Origin: Enoplolaimus lenunculus
Lineage: Eukaryota > Nematoda > Enoplea > Enoplida > Thoracostomopsidae
Direction: 5' to 3'
Assembly (NCBI GenBank): GCA_030248215.1
Contig: JASANG010001532.1
Coordinates: 334,746-398,745, forward strand
Length of the DNA: 64,000 bases
The notes under the pieces are model-generated. The model did no database searches. It was not told where the DNA came from and saw only the letters and a list, made by a program, of their open reading frames with translations. Shown here piece by piece: positions 54,561 through 64,000 of this stretch (within the stretch, counting starts at the first letter, position 1; each line of letters opens with the position of its first letter). A program made the translations under genes and the position numbers.

Positions 54561-57500
54561 TTAATCTTCTACCGGCGGCCATATCAGCAATACTTCAGAA
54601 TGTAAAGATTCAGGCAACCACTGAGAGTATTCTTTGAACAAATATTCACTGCATCCTGGCTGCCTCCAGATAACATTCAACTGTTTTCTACTCTGAATCT
54701 GTCGCGACGCAACTGCGCGCAACATACTATCTGTCCTGGGCTGCAAGTTTGCCCACGATTTAGTCATAGTTGATGGAGAAGCTAGCAGTTTACTGCAGTA
54801 TGGCTGTAATTTTTGTACAATTTCACCTCGCAGAAAAGCAACACAGAACCAACGATAGTAATTAGCATCTGCAGGATGCCTTACAACTGTGGTTTCAAGA
54901 GTCCACGCTGGCAAACCAAAAGTTGCATTTACTTTGCATACAATTTCGTCTTTTGCACCATCATAATAAGGATCGTGATCAGGTAACGGTTCGCTAAGAT
55001 GGCAGTACTTTGGGCAAAACAGTGGTAACCACCTGCTGCTAATACCCATTAAAGTCTGAAACAATATAAAATGATTTTTTTACAAATTAACTTAATAATT
55101 CTTAAAAAAACTTTACGCCATTCGAAAGTACAGGGGCGGTACTGTATTATAAGCATATTCCTAAGCCTAAGCCTAAGCGTAAGAATGAGTTTATTCCTAA
55201 ACGTAAGCCTAAACCAAGCAAATAAATTACTCTAAAGCTTAAACTTACTCTTTCATCCCGCCTTATGTGACCCCACCCCAACTTCCATATCTTCGGTAGA
55301 TGATTTTGCTTACCTTCATGTGCTTTTTGAGCCCGCTATCCGATTCGAATATTTCCAAATAAACAACATACTCCGGTTCGTATTTGCGTAAAACCGACTC
55401 TGGATGAACGAATACTGGCTCTTCGATACCATTGCTGCAGTAATACGCTCCTGTGAATTCAAAAGAAAACAATATCATTCGGAAAATTTTTAAAGTAAAG
55501 TCAGTGTGTAAGATTTCTAGCAAGTGTACAAAGCAGTGACAAGGGCAAAGATGAAATATTGTCCAAATTCAATGGCGATTACCACATAACAAAACAACAC
55601 GTAGTATTTCAGAAAACCTAAACCAAGTCAAAAGCACATTCAATTCAAACACTAAAGTGATACTGCCGCAATTATTCAAATCTATACTCCCTGCAACGAC
55701 ATACCTTTTAGTTTTGAGCCATCTGTATCCGTTCCAAAGTACTTTGCTACATTTTCAGCCAAACCGGAGACCAGTGCTTGTTGTATCTTAACAATGTCTT
55801 CAGAATTCGGAGGCGAAAGGGGTTGAAGCAAATACGAAAGTGGCCCGGATATTGTAGCTGTTTTATTTGAGCTATAAGAAGCGACGCATTCAGTTTCTGG
55901 TAGAGACTGCAGTTCATTTGCGGCCAGTATAATAGACAACTGATATCGAAGTTTTCGTACCTAAAAACATACGAAACTGAAACATAATTATGTCGAACAG
56001 AAGCAGACTGCATTTAAACAAATGAATATAATTTACGCTATACTCACAGTCGTGCGCTACCGCACGCCTTTAAAGGATATAGTTTTAATATAACGCGTTG
56101 TGCCGAGGGCCGCAATTGAAATTAAAATATAACACAACTCTTTATCCGATTCCAGCAAATTATAAGGACACTGAAAAGTATCCAAACAGCGTTTCGTATT
56201 AGAAATTCGCTTAAGCAATATTTTAGACTGAAAATTCAGTTTTTGTTACCACTGCCCCAACTACCCTGTTTCCATCTTTTCTATCAAAAATTTCAAAACT
56301 GTCTTGCACCTACCAATTACCTCAACTAACGCTTTCAACCGTAGTCCATGTTCTGTACAAAATGTCGCTAAACTCGTTTGGTTGTTTTGTTCGCTTTGAC
56401 GTGAAGCCATAAAATGATCTGCAGCACCAACTGCGCTTAGTAGTACGCCCATATCACCAAACGAATGAGAAGAAATCCGTCGATCTGAAGACCACATCTC
56501 ACGCAGCTTTGTCCACTTTGCCATTAACCGATTACTTTCACTTGCCTGGCTGGTCAATTTTTTAGCACAATCGATTGTCAATAGCAATTCCCGTACAGAC
56601 AAAGCTATAATGAAACAGCCACTCTTCTAAATTAGATACAGGAAAGAAATACTACAAAAGCCGTATAACTCAATCACATTTTGTATGATTAGTTCACTGC
56701 AGGTACACATACCAACATCCTTTTCAGTACCAATACAAAAATAATAGAGTTATAAAAATCCGTCATTTTCCACTATCGCGTTCCGGTATTAATATGGCTA
56801 ATTTTTGGTTTCATTACTTAAGTTGAGTCCAGTTGACCCATTTTATGTTTTCGTACACTTCATTAGGAGCACGATGCTATCCAAACAGATTTCACTGAAC
56901 TTCAAATTGTAGCAACAAAAAAGCGCATCAAATTTACCCACAGATTGTAATGTAAACAAAAAACTACCTGGCCCTTCTTAAAATTTGTTTCCTGCAGTGC
57001 TTAAGACAACAAAAATCCAGATGCGGGTGCTAAAACAGAATATCAATTGTTAGTAAAATCATTTCTTCTTATTTATCTACCTGCAACTAGAGTCGTAACG
57101 TAAGGCAGCACGTCAAGTGTGCTCGCGACTAAAAGGGACTTTGCAAAACAAGGCGCAATAGGATATTTTGCTAACTGCCGTCCAAGTTTTGTTATCTTAG
57201 CAACCGTCTTTTCGCTAGAGAATCCGCCGCTTGCATAATTGCGTTTTCGAGATACACGGACTGGCGTTTCCGCTAAAGCTCCAAGCTTAACGAGACGCTG
57301 TTCCGCGGCCATCAAATTTTCTACATCAGGTTGAGTAGGGAACGGAAAATTGATTACCTAATTCAAACAAGGCAATAGTAACAGAAAGTTAGCTGGCTAA
57401 GTCTGTAACTGCTTTAAGACACACAAGAGTACATCAAGACTGAATCATAATTTGTAATCAAAACTACCAATAAATTCGCCTACAACTGCTTACCGAAGTT

Positions 57501-60500
57501 GACGTTAATGAACACAATATACAATACATGATATGCTGCTGAAAATCGGTAAATGCTCGTCACTGGAAAAACCTTATATTAAACACTACCTAACCTTATA
57601 CCAAAAACTATCTAATCCATAAAAGACATTTGAACCCCGTCACACGTGAAGTTTTGCAGTGAGTACTCGCAGCTGCATTTTGCACGTGCAGATTTTTACA
57701 GCGAAAACTTCTTACAGATACAAGTTTTGTTCGATAACTCATCACAAAACTTACAGCTGCAAGTTTTCACTGCAAAAACATGCACGTTTAAGTTGCAGCT
57801 GCCAGTTTTCGCTACAAAAACTTGTACGTGTGAATGGTCTTTACAAACTGTACAAACAGTTCCAACAGAAAAACAAACGCAAAAAGCACAATGCAGTTGT
57901 CAAACTTTAACAGCAATATTGTTTAGTAGTATTAAACAGCCTTCAAAACTGTTCACCTTCAAAATCGCCATACTTTTCATTTGAAGCACAAGTTCATCAC
58001 AAGGACGTGTAGCAATATCAGGCTGAGCAAACGCTGAAAAATCTGTAAAAACGGCAGAAGAATAAAGCCGATAGCAATGGCCTGGTCCTGTACGGCCAGC
58101 ACGGCCTGCGCGTTGATTCGCAGATGCTTTTGATGTCCATTGAATAGCAAACCGAGACACAGATGTGGCCGTGACAGCATCGTACTGGCGTGATTTAACA
58201 CGACCACTATCAACAACATATTTTACTCCTGAAATATGTACTTTCTAAACGTTAGACGGAGTTGAAAATTAACAAATACCTACATCCGACACTTGCCTAT
58301 CGACAATTTAAAAATATATAGAATGTCAGAAGCGTGTGCCTACATTCTCAAAATTGCGCAGCAGCTAATACCAGTTGGTGATAGGCTTTGTAACTTAAGA
58401 GCCAATGAGTGATGTTGATACAGATCTTCACGTCAGGATATGTCACATTTTCCTTGTTTGAAAACGTATTACTAACTGGTGATGATAAGTGTAACACACA
58501 TGTGAAAATACAGGCATAGAACAGAATAAATCATACTCTTTAGCTAAGAGTACTCAATTACCTAAGTATACATTGCATGCAGAGAAAGCTTGAAATGTTG
58601 CTAATTTAAATAAAACCGAACAATGCATCGCCTTTTTACGTCGTCAACAATATTCTACTCAAATTGTGTGTGTTTAGAGTGAGTCCAGATAAGCTAAAAT
58701 GGCATTACAAATAGGTTCACGGCTATTATTCTAAAACAGTTCGCCTGACTTACCTGGAATCGTAAGCGAGGTTTCAGCAACATTAGTCGCCACCACACAC
58801 AGCCTGCAACCATCAGGAGGTGGCTCAAACACCCGTGCTTGTTTGGAAGTAGGCAGGAGAGAGTACAACGGAAGACAAAACAGTGGCTGATCATCCGTGA
58901 TACAAAGACTGTCTCCACCATCCTCGTCTGAAAACAAATCCATTGTTTCTCCAGCCTTTTGATCATTTCCCCCAATTATAGCTAGATTATCACTGTCTTC
59001 TATCGTTTCAGCCACCTCGGTTGTATTGAAATCATACGACTTTGTTTCGATGTCATTTGTGTGATTATTCTTTGAATATTTTTCTGCAGTTTGTAGCTTC
59101 CGACGCTTACGTGCTTTTGTTTTATCAATTTCTGGCTCATCACGACTATTTTGATTCATTGGAAAAGTTTTCTAAAATTCAAAAACGGTAAGAGTGGTAT
59201 ATATACTGGTCCGGCAAATACACTGCGCTAAACAAAATTCCTACGTAACAATCTACTACAAGTGGTCAGATGACCGCCAAAACATTTCGGGAACTCTTAA
59301 AATACCGGCAATTCAATCTAAAATTAGGAACAAATAACGCGTACCAGAACTGCAATAACGTACAAGAAATTAACCTCGTTTACCTTCAACCTTGCTATCA
59401 ATGAATGAATTTCGCGTTGACCAGTTAGAAAAACAAGAATTGCACCATCTGGCAAAAGTCGATGTATTTTGCAAATCTTTTTGTAAGCTTCGTCTAGATA
59501 ACGTTCCGCATTTGGAGTTACACGATTAAAATACACAGTGACTGGAAATTGTCGTGACTCAACATTAAGCACCGCAGGTCGTTCCCGAAATAAGTGATTG
59601 CCTGTAACATTATTAAAAAATCCCCTCGCTACTGTCAATATTATAAACATCGTTTCCAATTTGTTTTTCATTTTTAGAGGTAACGTGTTAGTGAGCGCTA
59701 TACTTTTAAAAACTTTAAGTGAATCAACACATTAAGAGCGAGTGATAAAACAATATCTTATAAGGAAAATAACTTATCTGATTCGGTTACAAAAAATAGC
59801 TTGCACAAATACGCCACATACGCACATACCTACAACAAAACTATCTCGGGCTATTCAATACTAATACATAGATTAACGGATATCCATTTCGTACATACAC
59901 ACCTGAACAGCTACAGTCCAAAATAAACTAGTTTTCATAGCCAACTTCTTCCAAAAATCTAAGAATCAAAATTACCTGTAAAATCTTCCACCTTTAACGT
60001 TGCCGACATTATAATAAGTTTCAACGGGTTCTTCCGTTTTTCACGTAATGGAACAATGCGTGACAATAACCCGATCAAAATATCCGAATACATACTTCGC
60101 TCATGCGCTTCATCAATAATAATCACGGAGTATTTCAACAGTAAAAAGTCGTTTTGAATTTCTTTTAACAGCACACCATCGGTCATAAATTTAATACACG
60201 TTTCTGACGTACTGGTACCTTCGTATCGAATTTGATATGAAACCTTTGAAGAAGGCAGCGACATTTCTTTCCCCACCCGCGCTGCCATACTTATCGCCGC
60301 AACACGCCGCGGCTCTGTAATCCCAATAAGCCGCAATGTCTGTGCGTCTGAGGATTGCTTGTTTTGCTCCTTCACCTCTACCCTTTCTTCAGTTGGCGAA
60401 TGTAGGCTCCCAGAATTTGTTGTCGGAACATTTTGGTTGCTATGAGTGAACCCGGCTTCATACAAAAACTGTGGTACTTGTGTTGTTTTCCCAGAACCCG

Positions 60501-63196
60501 TTTCACCGCAAATAATGGTCACTGCGTTATATTTTACTGCTTCTACAATCTCCTAAAACATAATATACAGATCATCATTAAACAGTCTGTTTGTAGCGTC
60601 CCTGACGCATAAGTCGTAAACAAATAAGCTTTGTTCGAACCCCGTATTATAATTTCTATCTAACGTCTCTCCAGTTTAGATGAAATATTATAATAAATCC
60701 CTAATTCAAAACTTCTTCACTTAGCGGATATCGTCAGGGTTCACGCTTAGCTCATATTCCTAAATGTGTGTAGAACCGATCACCAGCTAATGATAGGTCT
60801 TGTAACTTTCAAACCAGTGAATCACAGAGCTTATTTCATCAAATGTGGAAGTTTGTACGCACTGGAAAATACGGGTCCGAAACCCAATCTTCTGTTAAAT
60901 AAAAAGTCAAAAAATCAAAACCACCCGCCTGTCGGTGCTATTCTGCTTATTTATACCTGCTCCATTCCAATTATAGGCAATTGATTTCGTTGATCTTGAA
61001 TCTTTTTTGTCCGATAAACCGGAACGTATACACTGTTTTCAAGGATACTTAAACCGTTGCCGTGTTCTTCAGCATTAACAATTAGCGGCTGGGTCTGTTC
61101 GGACAAACTTGGACTACTGCTTTTAATGTCCTCATTTATTGCTGAAGGAATGGTTACCTGTTTGCCTGAATCCGAACAATTTCCTGAAACCAAGTCGCAG
61201 TTTGCTAACGAAGAAAACAATATACAATTATTGATAGTTCTTGATAACGACGTTAGGCTTAAACATCCACTTTAAACCACTCATTCAACTTCCACTTAGC
61301 ACAATGTGCACTAAATTTCAAAACCGCCGATTAATACTAGCAAAGATTAGAGATAGTAGATTTGACGAACAAGAACTACTTATTTGCCAGGAATCGATCG
61401 GATATTAATTTTACCAGGCAGCAGAGCCCTAGAATATTTTTATCGGAACGGGATGTTAACCGGATATATGATCGAATTTTATGCATTGTTGGAAGTATTC
61501 ATTTCAGTCGTGCAAAAATTTGTATTTACAGTTATGTAATTGCCGGTTTGGATTTTTCATTTCATGTCAGTGTCCACTCGTAGATTGTCCGGAAATGCAG
61601 CCGTTGCCAAATATATAGCATTTCCGCAAAGCAGTTCCCTTATATTCGGGACCATAACCCCAAATATCGGGTATCCAATACCAGACACCATAACCGGATA
61701 TGGATGTCGGTTTTTGCGGATATTGTATCAACATACCTATATTATATGTAAATTTAATCCGCATTTATAAGCTAATATGATAAAAAATTTAAACAACTAC
61801 ACTCTGCCAATTTTTCAATTAAATATATCTTCTTGTAATTGCAAAACAATGTCAAAATTTAAAACATTTTACCGTCACTTTTCTGTATTTTCTGATTATT
61901 TTCCAGCGCCGTTTGCTTCATACCGTTTTTGTTTTTAGATATGTCAGAATCAGCATCACTTTCAGATGTGGATGACGACATTTCGTTTTGCTGCGTGTCA
62001 TTGCCCTGTTGTCCAACATTACGTTTGCTTCCTTTAATACTGTTTACAGTAGCAGGACAACTTTGATCTCTGTCTGACTTCCTACAAAATAAATATATTC
62101 AAATCAGGGTGCAAGTGGAATTACAATTTACCGAAACCGGAATTTGAAAAATACCGGAAACGGAATCTGAAAATCAAAAACACATGCCACCGAAAAATTG
62201 ATTTTAATTTTCTATTTTGAGATATTATTCGTGAAATAACCATAGTTGGAGATATGTATTCAATTTAGTATTTTAGATTTTTAGAATCCACGGAAGCGAA
62301 ATCCAACTTCGATGGTTTATTTTAAGCGATTGTTTAGGTTTATATGCTATACTAATGAAATCTATATAATTTTTATCATTATATTTTAGTAAAATATTAA
62401 GCGGAAGGTGAAAAAATGCCGAAAGCGTAACAGAACTTCCTGCTGCACCCTCATTCAAATACGTAGAATTTTGTTAGTATTTTCTTACTATTTATATAAC
62501 TGATAGATATAAAACTGCTAAATTACGTATTCAAAGGCAATCATTCAAACGTACGTTCCAAATTTATTTCCAATATTTTTGACTGACGCGTACTGTGCGA
62601 GTTGCGCACTTGAGATTTCAAATCCTTTCAAATTTGCTAATAATTCTTCTCTCTAAAACTGATCAACAACTGGAAAATTGATAAATAGTCGGATAGTTCG
62701 ATGCTGTATGTAGTGTTATTACGCAAAATAAACTGTTAGAGGTGTATCAATTTCGCTAAAGTAATACTACATTGTGTATTTGAAAAAACAAAACTCAGAA
62801 GATGAACTTTACGAATGGGAACTAAAGAGAAACATAATCATCCATTTACTATCAACATGGTAAGCTACATTGTATCAGACGAGAACCGTAGTCATAACTA
62901 CCTATGTGTGTTCCATTGCGTTTACCATTGTGAACCTAGATAGGTATCAATCTGAATACGTGTATGAAGCATGTACGTATGTGCTATATGCGTACTTTTT
63001 TCTTTTTCTGTTTACGTTCTGCGACCACTTTTAACTTCTTCAGTTGGTTTTTAGTTAAGCTCTTTTTTGGTGCAACCTTTAGCCGGCCGCGAGCATCATA
63101 CTGGCTTGGACCCGATTTCTTTTTGCGCTTCGATTGTAATACTAATGCGTTGCTACCATCGTGAGGCAAACAATACTCGGGTTTGACTTCTGGCAT
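54561..63196 (-). CDS. DHX37: DEAH-box RNA helicase DHX37 (Dhr1/Ecm16)
   Basis: Thirteen minus-strand exons: 62996-63196, 62555-62652, 61873-62081, 60957-61183, 59976-60552, 59384-59601, 58754-59171, 57957-58228, 57081-57357, 56321-56604, 55705-55960, 55314-55450, 54561-55055 (1222 aa; human 1157). The start has [15 protein letters not shown] as in human DHX37, then a charged tail. Helicase motifs: [11 protein letters not shown] (261 on), [12 protein letters not shown] (392-395), SAT (428-430), [35 protein letters not shown] (688-695). An acidic insert of about 90 residues precedes motif V, typical of this subfamily. The winged-helix, ratchet and OB-fold parts follow, with [14 protein letters not shown] near the end. 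DHX37 releases U3 snoRNA from the small-subunit processome with UTP14 (family knowledge). Exon 4 has two in-frame acceptors 18 bases apart. Confidence 0.96.
55125..55262. repeat. MITE family B, worn copy in DHX37 intron 12
   Basis: ACAGGGGCGGTACTGTATTA near the left, hexamers CCTAAGCCTAAGCG, AAAGCTTAAACTTACTC at the right. The terminal ATGTATAG is lost. Confidence 0.55.
57632..57840. repeat. Element family F copy in DHX37 intron 8
   Basis: CCCGTCACACGTGAAGTTTT at the left, AAAACTTGTACGTGTGAATG at the right; GCAGCTGCA and ACTTGCAGC phrases inside. Confidence 0.65.
58341..58515. repeat. Element family J, copy 3
   Basis: TACATTCTCAAAATTGCGCA at the left, ACCAGTTGGTGATAGGC inside, CATGTGAAAATACAGGCATA at the right. 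DHX37 intron 7. Confidence 0.6.
60752..60890. repeat. Element family J, copy 4
   Basis: CATATTCCTAAATGTGTGTA at the left, GATCACCAGCTAATGATAGG inside, ACTGGAAAATACGGGTCCG at the right. DHX37 intron 4. Confidence 0.55.
62104..62451. repeat. Element family I copy in DHX37 intron 2
   Basis: CAGGGTGCAAGTGGAATTAC at the left, GAACTTCCTGCTGCACCCT at the right; AAATACCGGAAACGG inside. Comparable in size to 20165-20488. Confidence 0.65.
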
Positions 63197-64000
63197 TTTG
63201 TATAAACTTATTTGCTAGCTATTCCTATTATGTTTAAAAACAGTCAGGTAGTATCTCACATTTCTCCAGCCCAATTTCGAGTCGAGCTTTTGGATGTGCC
63301 CTCACCAACAACCCGGGAGAATTTATTTAGTGAATAGCAAAAGGTTAGAAGGCCTCTAAAATAAAAATAAGGAGTAAAATGTTGATTTTCGGTATTTTTT
63401 CAGTATTTTACAAATTTTCGATTAAATTTGTTATTATTGAGCTTAAATAAAGTCAAATTTTATTTTTTGATTATGGTGATGCTACGAAATTTGGTCATTT
63501 TCGGCAGCACATTCAGTAAGGTTTTTTCCTTATATTGTTCTGCTTTAATCATACCTTACAGGGTTCCAGTAGGAACTAAATGTTATCGGAACAGGAATTT
63601 AATTTTCTACGAAAAAGGCGACTTGAACACGCTCGCGCTCAACTCTCATTCTTTTCAAGGTTACATTCTTTATATCTCTTTGTGTTTTATTACATGTACT
63701 TTATTGTTTGTTTTCAGTCTGCCCTCACACTTTTCTACTGATTTTTCTGCGCTCTTCATTTTTTGGAAAAGGAATCTGCCAAATTATGTAATTTTTCTTT
63801 TATGTACTAGCTACGTAAATGTTGCCTTTACAATGAAGGACTGCAGTTTCGTCAGTAAAAAAATATTGTACCCTCAACTTCTGTATTTAAAACAAACGAA
63901 AGAAACAGTAAAAAACAAAACTAACAGGCCAAAACGTTGGTACAACTTTAGAAAGCAACACCTTTCAAGTCCACATTTGTGTGACGCAAAAAGTGAATCC
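63197..64000. other. Upstream of DHX37, no gene recognised
   Basis: The DHX37 promoter should lie at the left of this stretch. No coding exon, TIR element or array was recognised through to the window end. Confidence 0.4.

Overview
This is nuclear DNA from an animal. Five multi-exon genes with GT-AG introns and one intronless gene are complete in the window, and a seventh gene enters from the left edge. The protein set (a multi-thrombospondin-repeat secreted protein, ZDHHC17, MCC, OSGEPL1, TSR3, DHX37) is metazoan. The AT-rich non-coding DNA is packed with short terminal-inverted-repeat elements (MITEs). An invertebrate is most likely, and a tunicate-like deuterostome is my weak guess; nothing here fixes the phylum. 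Layout, left to right: first exon of a membrane-anchored short-chain dehydrogenase (1250-1409, minus, rest outside the window); a secreted protein with ten thrombospondin type-1 repeats (5546-16104, plus, 9 exons); single-exon TSR3 (18510-19214, minus); OSGEPL1/Qri7 (21014-23137, minus, 4 exons); ZDHHC17/HIP14 (25378-35717, plus, 15 exons) with an antisense LINE in one intron; MCC (43777-53958, plus, 12 exons); and DHX37 (54561-63196, minus, 13 exons), which converges tail to tail on MCC. Exon borders were set by matching reading phases across every junction and by comparison with remembered family sequences; 5' and 3' UTRs were not defined. Functional themes: TSR3 and DHX37 both act in 18S rRNA / small-subunit biogenesis, OSGEPL1 makes t6A in mitochondrial tRNA, ZDHHC17 is a Golgi palmitoyltransferase, MCC is a coiled-coil scaffold ending in a PDZ ligand, and the TSR protein is extracellular. 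There is no operon-like arrangement. Repeats fill most introns and intergenic DNA. At least ten MITE-like families recur. Two (here A and B) have related ends and share a core of CCTAAG/TTAGGC telomere-like hexamers, and one B copy sits inside an A copy. A palindromic family (C) carries splice-donor-like and splice-acceptor-like motifs at its ends. There are also a tRNA-derived SINE family, a 48-bp array, a 115-bp array, a TTAGGC higher-order array and several microsatellites. The most interesting leads are the introner-like family C, the telomere-hexamer MITE pair, the clustering of MITEs a few bases after splice donors, and two introns whose best-fitting acceptor lacks AG.
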